Assembly (NCBI GenBank): GCA_024102665.1
Contig: JAGFJP010000100.1
Span: 19,235-83,234 of the forward strand
Reading direction: 5' to 3'
Source: Thiogranum sp.
GTDB lineage: Bacteria; Pseudomonadota; Gammaproteobacteria; DSM-19610
Length of the DNA: 64,000 nt
Shown: one piece after another, positions 27,353-36,519 of the stretch
Position numbering within the stretch: position 1 is the first letter of the stretch
Layout of the letters: the number at the start of each line of letters is the position of its first letter
Notes under the pieces: model-generated
What the model saw: the letters and a program-made list of their open reading frames with translations, nothing else
What the model was told of the DNA's origin: nothing
Databases searched by the model: none
Translations under genes and position numbers: made by a program

Positions 27353-30119
27353 TTTTCTCTTCCTTGCCATAGCGCACCGGCATGAACTCTGCCAGCGCCG
27401 CCATGCTTTCCTTCACCCAGTGATCGTAATGGCCGGCACTGATACGCTGGACATTCGCTTCATGCACCTCAATGGCCTTTTCCTCAAACGGGTATGCCTG
27501 CTCTTCGAGGAGGATCTCGTACTGTTCGAGTTCTTCGTCATTGAGATTGCGGGGTCGTTCCGAGCCCATCAAGGCCTTGCCGAAATCGGAATAGATTTCC
27601 CCGATCCTGAACGTTGCCTGTGTGGTGACTTCGGAAACATGGTATGCGGCCGCATCCGTGTAGCCCTTGATGGCCACCTGCATAAACTTCTTCTTCAAGG
27701 CGAGATTCTTCTGCAGCGGCTCTTTCAGCTGAATTCCTTCATAGGCAGCGCGTTCGGATTCAACGAGCGCAAGCTGCGCGTGTGCCGCGAGAAACCGCGT
27801 TCTGTCTGAGCGCTGCGGACCGGCGGCCCTGTCGGCTTCAATGATCTTTCTGTACCAGTAGCGTTGTTTGTCACCGTCTTTGGCGTGCGCATAAAGCGTC
27901 ACAAGTTGCTGGCGAGCCTCCATGGCCTGCTCGGCAGGGTGCGGAAACTGTTCGACGAACCGCTTGTACGCCGCAATAGCGTCCGCACCCTGGCCTGCGT
28001 TCTGGTACAGCGAAGCGGCCGTCCAGATCGCTTCACGTTTGAGCTGTGGATCGGCCTCGGAATCGGCAATCCGTGTGAACTCCGCGGCCGCCTGCAATGG
28101 CTGATGATTTTCCTGATAAAGAACCGCGAGCTTTCTCGTGGCGTCAAGCTGCAGCTCATGCCCCGGGTAACTGTGTCGCCAGTTTTCGAGTATGGCGATG
28201 GCCGATGCCCACTGTTGCAAGGCGATATGAGCCGCGGCAGCATCATACTGCGCGGCTACATTTATCGTGGAGCCGGGAACCACGGCCTTTATGCGCAGAA
28301 AATGCTCAGCCGCCGAAGCCAGATCTCCTGCCGACCGGGCGTTTTCACCCTGCTTGTAGATGCTCGCGGCCAGCTTCTCCAGAAGCCCCGGACGCCGTTC
28401 GTCGCCGGATCGGATGCGCGACAGCACTTCCTGATACGCCGCTTCGGCGCGCTGGTAATCCTCCAGGTCAAACTGCGCGTGTGCGATTACTGTCCAGGCG
28501 GAAAGCTGAAGTTCCGGTGCGGCATCGGGCTGTGAGACCACTGCAGTGGCAGCCGTGGTGGCAGCCTCAAAGTCCTTCAGCGCATACAACTGCTGAGCGG
28601 CAAGTGTGCGCACCGGTACTGCCTGGGGGTGATCCGGAAAACCATCGGCGAACCTTAATGCGCTTCCGATTGCGGCGAGGTGCCAATCCGCTTTGGCTTT
28701 CCCGTTGAGAATCGACTCGTGTTTCTGGTATGCGAGCAGCGCAGCGTAACCGGCTTCCGCAGCCTTTTCGTGGCGGCCATGGTTATACGCAGTGCGCTCG
28801 TACTGGGTCGCTGCTTTTCCATGTTCGCCTGCGCTTGTCAGCAGCTCCGCGTAGAGAAAGTTCATGTACGGCGATTGCGCGCTGTGGGGAAACGCACGCA
28901 GATACAGTTCGTACCAGCGTCCGGCTTGCGCAAAGGCATCGGGCGTTTTCTGATTCTGAGCCTGTGCATGGTAATGTTGCGCAACGTCCTGCAAGTGACG
29001 TTGCACCTGTTGCAGAACTTCGCTGGCCTGCCCGGGATCGTGTCGCTGCCAGTAGTCGCTTTCCGGTTGATAGCGTTCCACGAACGCCTGCTTTTCCAGA
29101 AGGACCTGTGTACCAAAACCCGCTTGCCTGAATACGTCAATCACACGAGACCGGAACAGCGGTGCCTCGTGGTGATCGGGATGGTGATCGGCAAACAGGC
29201 GGTAGCTGTGAGCGGCGTCTGTAAAACGCTCTTTTGACAAATGCAGCGCCGCAAGTTTGGCATATATCAGCGGTTCATACGCCCGCGATCCATGTCGCTG
29301 GAAATATGCGGCGACTTCCTCCGCATCGCCCATGTAAGAGAAACTCAGGCTCACAGCACGCAATGTGTCGTCCAGGCGCTCTTGTTCTGCGGGCTTCATT
29401 CGGTCCGGCAAATCTGCACTGTCATGAGAGCCGATATTTTCATCCAAGAGCTGCATATGTGCGTTCAGCGCGGCTTCATAATCGTTTTGCTTGAAGCGTG
29501 CCCAGCCGATCTTGTAAAGGGCCTGTTGATGGAAGGAAGAGTTCCTGTCGTGATCAAGAACCGCTTGATAAGCCGCTTCCGCCTGCTGATATTCGCGGCG
29601 GACGAACAGGTATTCACCCCGCCTGAACTGCGCTTCGTCATACTGGCTGCCACCGGCGTGCTGTTGCGTATATTCAGTCAAGGTAGCCATCGCCGGCTCG
29701 ATCGCGCCGCTTTGTTCGTAGGCACGGGCCAGCTGGTACAGCGCGGAGTCGTTGCGGTGGTGCGCAGGAAAGCGTTGCAGCAGCTCCGCATAAAGCTGCG
29801 CCGCGCGCGACTGTCCTGTACGGGGTACGGGTGCGCCTTCGACAAAGGCGTTTTGTTCCTCGAGGAGATTCAGATCGGCGAGGCGCCGCATTGCCTCAGG
29901 AACAAAAACGTTATTCGGTGACTCATCGAGAAAATCCTGGTAATGCTGCATTGCCGATTTACGGCTCTCAGCGAGAGGCGCCATCGGAACCGGAGGCAAC
30001 ACGGGTTTGCTGAGTTCCCCGATGACGGGCTCCCTGTCACGGCCGACGGGGGAAAACGCACCGCAGCCAGCGAGACTCGCGGATGCTATCAGAGGCAGAA
30101 TCAGAGAACGCGCCTTCAT
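27324..30119 (-). CDS. Large TPR lipoprotein
   Basis: 931 aa. Lipobox SLAGC (C19) followed by a proline-rich linker and then TPR-type helical repeats over nearly the whole length (for example YELYLRAFPHSAQSPY, YQEVLSRI, YKRFVEQFPHPAEQ). It should sit in the outer membrane facing the periplasm as a scaffold. The start ATG overlaps the upstream stop by 4 bp. Size and repeats recall GltD/AgmU-like periplasmic TPR proteins; sequence homology was not tested. Confidence 0.85.
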   Translation of the reverse strand: MKARSLILPLIASASLAGCGAFSPVGRDREPVIGELSKPVLPPVPMAPLAESRKSAMQHYQDFLDESPNNVFVPEAMRRLADLNLLEEQNAFVEGAPVPRTGQSRAAQLYAELLQRFPAHHRNDSALYQLARAYEQSGAIEPAMATLTEYTQQHAGGSQYDEAQFRRGEYLFVRREYQQAEAAYQAVLDHDRNSSFHQQALYKIGWARFKQNDYEAALNAHMQLLDENIGSHDSADLPDRMKPAEQERLDDTLRAVSLSFSYMGDAEEVAAYFQRHGSRAYEPLIYAKLAALHLSKERFTDAAHSYRLFADHHPDHHEAPLFRSRVIDVFRQAGFGTQVLLEKQAFVERYQPESDYWQRHDPGQASEVLQQVQRHLQDVAQHYHAQAQNQKTPDAFAQAGRWYELYLRAFPHSAQSPYMNFLYAELLTSAGEHGKAATQYERTAYNHGRHEKAAEAGYAALLAYQKHESILNGKAKADWHLAAIGSALRFADGFPDHPQAVPVRTLAAQQLYALKDFEAATTAATAVVSQPDAAPELQLSAWTVIAHAQFDLEDYQRAEAAYQEVLSRIRSGDERRPGLLEKLAASIYKQGENARSAGDLASAAEHFLRIKAVVPGSTINVAAQYDAAAAHIALQQWASAIAILENWRHSYPGHELQLDATRKLAVLYQENHQPLQAAAEFTRIADSEADPQLKREAIWTAASLYQNAGQGADAIAAYKRFVEQFPHPAEQAMEARQQLVTLYAHAKDGDKQRYWYRKIIEADRAAGPQRSDRTRFLAAHAQLALVESERAAYEGIQLKEPLQKNLALKKKFMQVAIKGYTDAAAYHVSEVTTQATFRIGEIYSDFGKALMGSERPRNLNDEELEQYEILLEEQAYPFEEKAIEVHEANVQRISAGHYDHWVKESMAALAEFMPVRYGKEEKSEKFVAVLQ

Positions 30120-31972
30120 GGCCGGGCTTCCGGGTTGCCGGCGAGTTGGTCGTAGGCGCGAGCCAGTGCGTAGCGCGCCTGGTTTCGGTAGCTCACGAGA
30201 CGCTGGTTACGGCTTTCGAGCTCCTGTCGAGCGAGCCGCTGAATACGGTTGCTGGAGCTGTTGCGCGCTGTTTGTATTTGCGGCAGAAGCTTTCGGATGC
30301 GCTCGCGCAATGCATTGATCCGGGCGTCGTAGCCGTCGAAACCGGCGCGCGCCGTCTCCAGTTGCCCGGCGAGCCGTTGTTGCCTGGACGCGGCCTCGTC
30401 GACGGCCTGCTTGAGTGTATCCAGCTGTTTACGGGCGCCCCACAGGCGAGCCCTGTAATCAGACTGTATCTGCCAGTAAAGGATACCCCGCAGCCATGTT
30501 GCCCGATCCAGCATGTCCCGAAAGCGTGGTTCGGCAGGTAATGCGCGAAGTCTGGCCTGAACGGAATCCAGTTTTTCCCATTGCTGCTTTTCGCTGCTGC
30601 TGGCGAGGCCGAGCGGATCACCCCGGGTCGTCTGCTCCTGCAACCTGACCTGAAGTTGATGCCAACGGCTTCCGAGAGTTTCAGCGTCGGCTTCAAGAAG
30701 GCGTTGACGCACAAGAGGAGCACGTTGTGCATAGGCCTGACGGCGAGCGTCCACCATGTCGTAATAGATTTCCGTGTTTTCAAGCCAGTCATCGAGCACG
30801 TTCTGCAGAAAACCCAGGTCGCGGTAGTTCTTGAGTTCTTCCTGAAAATCGTGACCGGATAGCACGTCGATCAGGTAACGCCCCGCGGGAACCTCTTCCA
30901 AGGTGCTGTTCGATCGCAACCAGCCACCGGAATCCCCGGTATCGATCTGACCGAGCATGGAAAGCAGTGCGCCTGACTCCACGGAACTGATGGCGTGCGC
31001 GAGTTCCGCCTCTTCGCTGTCGTAATAGCGTATCGCGTGGTCGTAGTAATAAATGGCGCGTTGCTGATCGCCGAGTTTGGTCAGGGCGTAAGGTACCGCC
31101 AGATGCGCTTCCTGAACCGGGGGATCGAAACTGGCCAGCTGAATCAGCGTCAGCCACGGTGTGAGAGCGTTTTCGTAGTTACCCAGCTCGGCGTCCGCCC
31201 ATCCCGCACCCAAAAGCGCGGCCTGCATGAATGGTCCACGCAATCGCACACGATTGAGGAATTCTCTGGCTTTTTCCGGGTCTCCCGCGCGTAACAGCTC
31301 GTACCCCAATCCCAGGTTGGCGCGATCGCGTAACGCCTTCATCTCATCGCTGTCCGATCGTGCTGTTCCCAGGTTGTCCAGAACCGCGCGCCCTTTCTCG
31401 ATTTCTCCGGCGCGCAGCAGTGCGATTCCGCGGTTGATGCGAAGATATTCCTCCCATCCTTCCGGGGCCTTCACGACCTCGAGACTGTCAGCGGCTTCCT
31501 TGTTCTGCCCGAGTGCCATGCGGATGTTGGCGCCCAGCACCGCAACTTCAGCCTGCATCGCTTTGTCGTCTGACTTGCCGATCTTCTGCAGAGTCGAGAA
31601 GGCTTTGTCGTGAAAGCCGCGTTGGTGTGATATACGGGTCAGGTAGTAACTGACCCGGCCGTACAGTTCCGGATCAGAGTCAGGCGTCAAAAGCGTGCTG
31701 AAATGCCTGTCAGCTTCATCCAGCAAACCATAGGAGAGCTGCAGGCCCCCCAGCAACAGATTCGCTTCTGTATGATGGTGCCGCAACAGCTCCTGCTCTT
31801 GTGCGGCCATCAAGTGCGTGATCGCCGTGAAATAGTCGCGCTGGTAAAAATGGAAAAGAACTTCACCGTAATGAAGGTCGCGCACCTGCTGCGGCTGTTT
31901 CGCTGCAGCGATAACTGTGCCGGCCGCTGCCAGCGGGATTGCCAGCAACAGGATTTGAAGCGCGCGCCTCAC
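30116..31972 (-). CDS. Periplasmic TPR/coiled-coil protein
   Basis: About 618 aa. Signal sequence ALQILLLAIPLAAAGTVIAAA, then TPR-like repeats (about 40-300: HFYQRDYFTAITHLM, LGLGYELLRAGDPEKAREFL, YDHAIRYYD) and a C-terminal coiled-coil half rich in Gln/Arg/Leu. Several GTG codons are possible starts; GTG 31972 is preferred because AAGGAG lies 8 nt upstream, inside the end of the preceding gene. The gene is part of the same overlapping operon. Confidence 0.8.
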   Translation of the reverse strand: MRRALQILLLAIPLAAAGTVIAAAKQPQQVRDLHYGEVLFHFYQRDYFTAITHLMAAQEQELLRHHHTEANLLLGGLQLSYGLLDEADRHFSTLLTPDSDPELYGRVSYYLTRISHQRGFHDKAFSTLQKIGKSDDKAMQAEVAVLGANIRMALGQNKEAADSLEVVKAPEGWEEYLRINRGIALLRAGEIEKGRAVLDNLGTARSDSDEMKALRDRANLGLGYELLRAGDPEKAREFLNRVRLRGPFMQAALLGAGWADAELGNYENALTPWLTLIQLASFDPPVQEAHLAVPYALTKLGDQQRAIYYYDHAIRYYDSEEAELAHAISSVESGALLSMLGQIDTGDSGGWLRSNSTLEEVPAGRYLIDVLSGHDFQEELKNYRDLGFLQNVLDDWLENTEIYYDMVDARRQAYAQRAPLVRQRLLEADAETLGSRWHQLQVRLQEQTTRGDPLGLASSSEKQQWEKLDSVQARLRALPAEPRFRDMLDRATWLRGILYWQIQSDYRARLWGARKQLDTLKQAVDEAASRQQRLAGQLETARAGFDGYDARINALRERIRKLLPQIQTARNSSSNRIQRLARQELESRNQRLVSYRNQARYALARAYDQLAGNPEARP

Positions 31973-31974
31973 AA

Positions 31975-32490
31975 TCACCACTCCTTGACGTCAAATTCGG
32001 GCTGGTGGTTGTTGGTCTGGTCAACGATTTTGAGTTCGACGTATTTGGGTCCAAGGCCCTTTGTGATCACTGTAGTCGCTCCACGACGATAGTCGCGTCC
32101 GTGTGGACCCTTGCCAGTAAAAAAGGCAACAAGCTCATGCTCGCCATTGCGCAAGTTGCCGATATGTATGCGCTGCACGCCACCACGAACCAGAGCGTCT
32201 ATTTCCTGTTGTGTGTAAAGATAATTCGCCACTTCCTTGCCGTCGATTTGTACCGTCACGGAGTCGAGCTGGAAAAATTCCCCGACATCCATGGATACGA
32301 ACACCGAGACCTGGGTGTTGGAGGGAAACAGCAGTTCTTCCTCGAGAAGAAACAGGTCGCGATTGAGTTCGAGCACCTGCTTTTTAAGATTCTGTACTTC
32401 GTCCTGCAAACCGGTGGGTTGTGTTTCCGCGGCGACCAGCAGCGGCACGAGCAGCAAGCTGCTGCAGATTGTCCTTAACCAGTTTTTCAT
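31975..32490 (-). CDS. Secreted coiled-coil protein heading the envelope operon
   Basis: 171 aa. Signal peptide (SSLLLVPLLVAA), a short heptad region (LQDEVQNLKKQVLELNRDLF, then LLEEEL) and a beta-rich domain (VSVFVSMDVGEFFQLDSVTV to GPKYVELKIVDQ). No enzyme motif. GGAGG precedes the ATG at about 4 nt. It is the first gene of the tight 32.5-23.7 kb run. The function is unknown; a small periplasmic partner of the TPR proteins is the simplest reading. Confidence 0.72.
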   Translation of the reverse strand: MKNWLRTICSSLLLVPLLVAAETQPTGLQDEVQNLKKQVLELNRDLFLLEEELLFPSNTQVSVFVSMDVGEFFQLDSVTVQIDGKEVANYLYTQQEIDALVRGGVQRIHIGNLRNGEHELVAFFTGKGPHGRDYRRGATTVITKGLGPKYVELKIVDQTNNHQPEFDVKEW

Positions 32491-32791
32491 ACGCCCTCCG
32501 CGGCGCCCGGGTTTGCACGGATATCCGGGCGTAGTATCTGCGCTGCTCCGCTTTGGCTTCCGCGTTGCGGATCACACTTTCGGCGTGACCCCGGTCACGC
32601 CTGGGTGAACGGTGTCAACGCTTACGCCCTATCGATGAAATTGCTGAGAGACGAGCAGCAAACTCCGTGCCAGCTGCGTTCTGTGGGTCAAAACAGGGAT
32701 TGGCAAGCGTAAAGCAGGGTGATCATGTTCTTATCCGGCGACACGCCGCCCGGGCAGGTTGACTCCCTGGGGAGTCGTGCGACCGGCGTCA
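32491..32791. promoter_or_regulatory. Upstream region of the envelope operon with inverted repeats
   Basis: 301 bp without a gene. GCGTGACC-CC-GGTCACGC (32583-32600) is a perfect 8-bp inverted repeat; just upstream for the minus strand is a perfect TTGACA (32618-32613), but no acceptable -10 is found at 16-18 bp. GACTCCC-TG-GGGAGTC (32761-32776) is a second stem just after the apbE stop and lacks a T-tract. The first could be a regulator site for the operon. Confidence 0.35.
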
Positions 32792-33829
32792 TCACCTGAC
32801 GACAGGTTCTGCCGAAGGATTGACGCTGCTGTCCATATTTCTGGCGGATTCCAGACCATCTGAATAGTGCATGGTGCCGAAGCGGTCGACCAGAATCGCG
32901 TCGATGTTCGGCAAGCGATTAACCAGGTGCAGTCCCCTGGCGAGCCCGAGCACAAAGACACTGGTTGATAGTGCGTCGGTGGTTGTCGCGTCGGGGCCGA
33001 TAATGGTGACGCTTTGCAGTTCCCGAGCTGAGTCACCGGACTTTGGATCGATGATATGGTGATAGCGAATGCCGCCTTCCTCGAAATAGCGTTCATAGTC
33101 GCCGGATGTGGAAACAGCGACATCGGCCAGCGGCAGTAATGCAACCACGTTGTTCTCCTTGCGCGGGTCGCGGACGCCTATCGTCCAGGGTCTTCCCCAG
33201 CGATCACCTATTACCCGGCTGTCGCCGCCCGCTGACACCAGCGCGCTCCTGATGCCGAGCTTACGGAGGAGTTCGATGCAATTATCAACCGCATAGCCTT
33301 TGGCGATTCCGCCAAGATCAATGCGTATACCCTCCCTGCTATAACGAATGGTGCCGCTGGCGGGGTCAAGGACCAGGTTATGGTAGTTGATGAGGTCGAT
33401 CGATTCCTGCAATTGTCTGGCTGTAGGACGTTTCGCCTGACGGTAATCGTAGAGGTAGCCCGCGCTCGCGAACGTGATATCGAAGGCGCCATGGGTCAGT
33501 TCGGAAAACTCGATCGAACGCCGGATAAGTGAAAACAGTTCCGCGCTGACCTTGATTGGCCTGCGGCTCGCCTCGCTGTTCAGGTGGGACAGTTCACTGC
33601 TCGCAATGTAGGGACTCATCCCGGCATCAATGCGATGCATTTCTTCGATAACAACCTCGATTCCCTGGCGGGCCACTGCCGCATCGTGGTGAAACAACTC
33701 TACGCTAATGCGCGTGCCCATGATATCGGCCTGGTGCTTATACCACTCCGCGATGGCGTCTGCGCCAAAAAGCAACTGCAATGCAAGTATGCCTGCTGCC
33801 AGACTCAGCCGATCGACGATATTGCGCAT
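32792..33829 (-). CDS. apbE: FAD:protein FMN transferase (ApbE family)
   Basis: 345 aa from ATG 33829. It transfers FMN from FAD to Thr/Ser of exported proteins. Signal peptide (LSLAAGILALQLLFGADAIA), then the family core DIMGTRISVELF, IDLGGIAKGYAVD, SAGGDSRV, and the metal/FAD site DALSTSVFVLG. The frame is open to 33958, but ATG 33829 with GGCGGA upstream gives a normal signal peptide and avoids overlap with DUF3570. No FMN-acceptor motif protein was seen nearby, so its target is unknown. Confidence 0.92.
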   Translation of the reverse strand: MRNIVDRLSLAAGILALQLLFGADAIAEWYKHQADIMGTRISVELFHHDAAVARQGIEVVIEEMHRIDAGMSPYIASSELSHLNSEASRRPIKVSAELFSLIRRSIEFSELTHGAFDITFASAGYLYDYRQAKRPTARQLQESIDLINYHNLVLDPASGTIRYSREGIRIDLGGIAKGYAVDNCIELLRKLGIRSALVSAGGDSRVIGDRWGRPWTIGVRDPRKENNVVALLPLADVAVSTSGDYERYFEEGGIRYHHIIDPKSGDSARELQSVTIIGPDATTTDALSTSVFVLGLARGLHLVNRLPNIDAILVDRFGTMHYSDGLESARNMDSSVNPSAEPVVR

Positions 33830-33854
33830 AACACGCTTTCCGCCAACAAGAACG

Positions 33855-35015
33855 TCAGTACCAAAGGGAAAAGAAAAGTTGCAGGACATCTGCATTGAAT
33901 TCGTAGTCAGGTTCATCGACCGGCGAGGTTCCCTTGGTCGTGTCGCTGAAGTTGTCATACATGAACCAGATATGGCTGTAACGTGCGTTCAGGGAAGCCT
34001 TGTCGACAAAGCTCCATCCCTTGCTAAGGAAATGGTAGCTGATGCCAAAGCCAAGTGTGTGATCCCTGAACTTGCTGAGTTCCTTGTCACGGGCCTGAAA
34101 GTTCTGTTCATCGGGCCTGGAGAACAGATCGCCATAAAAATCCGCGGCGGACTGTACATAAAAACGGTAGTTGATATCAAATATCCACCTGTCCCCGAAT
34201 GGATGGGTATAGGCAAACTCCACAGTGTGGGCCTCGATGTCCCAGTCGTCAGAATAGTATCGATAGCTGCCCTTTATCGCCGCGCGATATGGCAGGTAGT
34301 AGAGCGCATTAGCGGACACGGCGTTGCTTGTTCGGGTGTTCGGGTATCTCTCGGGCTCGAACAGCGCCGCGCTGGCCGGGTCATTCGGATCACTGGAATA
34401 GCGGAACGAGCGATAGGGGTTTTGCAGATATCCCTCGTCGGTTACTGCGTCGTAATTTATGCCCAGCAGCAGATTCCTGGTCAGTACTTGGGACAGCGAT
34501 ACATGGTAATTCTGGTGATCCGCCGTTTCCTTGAAATTGTCGTCCAGATTCCGGAATACGTCGTCATAACCGCGGGAGTAGCCCAGTGTCACCGTTGTCA
34601 GATCGCCGAAAATGCTTTGACTCAAGCTGATGTTGTATGTGTCCGCCTTGTAGTCGCTTTCGTCACTGTTCGCATAGCCAACAGACATGACAGTGTCCGC
34701 GTGGAGATAATCGACACTGGCCGACCACTGCGTCCGCTGTTCGGAGTAAGGGCTGCCCTGGGTGACCACATCGATTGAGGCGCTGCTTATGCTGTCGACG
34801 TAGTAGTTTGCAGACGCTGAGAAGTTCTTGGTGTCGCCCTTGCGAATCAGTATCGATGGTCCTGTGACCTCGACACCACCACCGTCGTAGGAGTGGTACA
34901 GTGAGTCTGCCCGGTCTTCGGGGAGAACTCCCGCGTGGGCTGCGCAGAGACCTGTGCCCAGGGCAGCCGCAATGAACCGGCAGAAATGGCTAGTTGCAGC
35001 CACACCCGCCTCCAT
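33855..35015 (-). CDS. DUF3570 outer-membrane barrel protein
   Basis: 386 aa. Signal sequence, then many alternating aromatic/polar strands (SASANYYVDSISSASIDVV, TVTLGYSRGYDDVF, YHVSLSQVLTRNLLLGINYD, FGISYHFLSKGWSF) ending in LQLFFSLWY, with a terminal aromatic as in outer-membrane proteins. ATG 35015 has GAGGG upstream and overlaps the DUF4266 gene by 26 bp, indicating coupling. DUF3570, DUF4266, ApbE and TlpA genes occur together in other genomes as I recall. Confidence 0.83.
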   Translation of the reverse strand: MEAGVAATSHFCRFIAAALGTGLCAAHAGVLPEDRADSLYHSYDGGGVEVTGPSILIRKGDTKNFSASANYYVDSISSASIDVVTQGSPYSEQRTQWSASVDYLHADTVMSVGYANSDESDYKADTYNISLSQSIFGDLTTVTLGYSRGYDDVFRNLDDNFKETADHQNYHVSLSQVLTRNLLLGINYDAVTDEGYLQNPYRSFRYSSDPNDPASAALFEPERYPNTRTSNAVSANALYYLPYRAAIKGSYRYYSDDWDIEAHTVEFAYTHPFGDRWIFDINYRFYVQSAADFYGDLFSRPDEQNFQARDKELSKFRDHTLGFGISYHFLSKGWSFVDKASLNARYSHIWFMYDNFSDTTKGTSPVDEPDYEFNADVLQLFFSLWY

Positions 35016-35214
35016 GGCCACCCTCGGCGCCACGGGCGCCTTCCCTGACCTGATAGACATGGCTCATGTAGCCATCGGCAACCGGATCACGCGCGAAACT
35101 CATGATCGGGTCCGCCAGGTTGCTTCGCTCGTAGGGTTTGACCCAGGGCTCAATGCCGCTGCAGCCGCCAAGCAGCACCAATACAAACAGCACGGGAAGT
35201 CCTTTTCTTGGCAC
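34990..35214 (-). CDS. DUF4266 small lipoprotein
   Basis: 74 aa. GTG start (GGGAA about 7 nt upstream), lipobox LLGGC (C18), a short conserved body (PWVKPYERSNLADPIMSF) and a Gly-rich tail ending GGGCGCN with C71 and C73. The two exposed Cys at the very end suggest metal, heme or redox chemistry, possibly with the adjacent TlpA thioredoxin; this is inference. It lies 4 bp after the tlpA-like gene. Confidence 0.82.
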   Translation of the reverse strand: MPRKGLPVLFVLVLLGGCSGIEPWVKPYERSNLADPIMSFARDPVADGYMSHVYQVREGARGAEGGHGGGCGCN

Positions 35215-35218
35215 GTCA

Positions 35219-35722
35219 CTATTCCCTGATCAGAGTCCGGACCTGTTCCTGGTATGCCTGTTCATAACCGGGCTTGTAGCCATGATGCAGATAACGAATG
35301 TTGCCGTCCCGGTCGACCAGTATCGTGCTCGGCATGGCAACAACATCATACAGTTTGCTGACCTTGCTCTGCGTGTCGAACAGCACCGGAAATGTTACAG
35401 GGATTTCATCCAGCAGTGCTTTCGCCTTGCTGGAATCCTCTTCCACGTTCACGCCAAGGATGGTAAATCCCATTGGCTGATATTGCGAGTACAACTCGTC
35501 CAGAACCGGCATTTCCTGCCGGCAAGGACCGCACCATGAGGCCCAGAAATTGATCATCACGACTTCGCCCCGAAACTCGCTGAGCCGGAGATTGTGTCCG
35601 CTGTTGCTGCTCAAGGTAAAATCCGGCGCAGCGCCCTCTTTGATGTCTGCATACGTCACACCGGAAGCCAGCATCAACGAGACACCGACGGCTTTAATCG
35701 CAGTTGTAAGGAAACGATACAT
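35219..35722 (-). CDS. TlpA-family periplasmic thioredoxin
   Basis: 167 aa. Signal peptide (AVGVSLMLASGVTYA), then a thioredoxin fold with FWASWCGPCRQEMP (C64, C67) and the cis-Pro loop AMPSTILVDRDG. It probably reduces disulfides of the cytochrome or DUF4266-type partners in the periplasm. ATG 35731 and ATG 35722 are both possible; the latter has AGGA at 8 nt. First gene of the TlpA-DUF4266-DUF3570-ApbE group. Confidence 0.88.
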   Translation of the reverse strand: MYRFLTTAIKAVGVSLMLASGVTYADIKEGAAPDFTLSSNSGHNLRLSEFRGEVVMINFWASWCGPCRQEMPVLDELYSQYQPMGFTILGVNVEEDSSKAKALLDEIPVTFPVLFDTQSKVSKLYDVVAMPSTILVDRDGNIRYLHHGYKPGYEQAYQEQVRTLIRE

Positions 35723-35868
35723 TAGGTGCATCCTGGCTCTCCCGTTGGCGGAATCGGACGATTTAACGGCCGTGCAAACAACACATTAAGTGTTTCCGCA
35801 CAGCCGTACGACGCTCTCGGTAAATTCTCTGGCACACACAGTGTTAATAAGGGGAACGGGTTCGCAAA

Positions 35869-36519
35869 TCAGAAAAACACCGACAGGCCGGCTGTAAATT
35901 CCAGGTTGTGATTGGTCTGGCGTTCACCCAGCAGATCGAGTTCGAAAACATGGTCTCGCGCGTCAATCCGCAGCGCCAGCCAGTCGTTGGCCAGCACCTT
36001 GTAACCGAAACCGAAATTCCACGTAAACATGTCATCTCCTGCAAAGCCGGTGCTGCCAACGCCGCCGATGAGGAAGAAGTCCGATGTGAATGCCCAGCGG
36101 CTGCCGACAAATGATTCTCCCGGCAACAGATTGAAGGCAAATGAAACGTTCCAGTAATCCAGTGCGCGGTCTTCATCCTCCAGTATCTGGAATCCGCTGA
36201 ATCGCTCTGCGCTGGTTTCCTGGGTCTCGGTGCTTCCATAGCTAGCCTCGACCAGGACGTACTCAGTGACGTGATAGCCCAGTCTTGCGCCGTACACAGC
36301 ATTGGTGCCAAAGTCCTCGACATTCATAAACCCGGCAAATGCACCGATCTCGAAGTTCTCAGTGTCGATATCCGCTTCCCTTACCTCGCGACGTTCGATT
36401 TCCGGGCGTACCACCTGTTCGATTTCCTCGGCCTGCGTTGTCGATACACCGATTCCGGTCGCAACGACGGGTACGACAAGCCCGGCTTTCAGAAAAAAAC
36501 GGAGAAGCCTGCTTTCCAT
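35869..36519 (-). CDS. Outer-membrane beta-barrel protein
   Basis: 216 aa. Signal peptide to about residue 30 (VSTTQA cleavage), a charged linker (VVRPEIERREVREADID), then an eight-strand-like barrel (FEIGAFAGFMNVEDFGTNA, then YGARLGYHVTEYVLVEASYG) ending in TAGLSVFF. GGAG lies 8 nt before the ATG. It overlaps the end of the SH3b-barrel gene by 31 bp and has a related C-terminal strand pattern, so the two are likely paralogous barrels. Confidence 0.82.
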   Translation of the reverse strand: MESRLLRFFLKAGLVVPVVATGIGVSTTQAEEIEQVVRPEIERREVREADIDTENFEIGAFAGFMNVEDFGTNAVYGARLGYHVTEYVLVEASYGSTETQETSAERFSGFQILEDEDRALDYWNVSFAFNLLPGESFVGSRWAFTSDFFLIGGVGSTGFAGDDMFTWNFGFGYKVLANDWLALRIDARDHVFELDLLGERQTNHNLEFTAGLSVFF

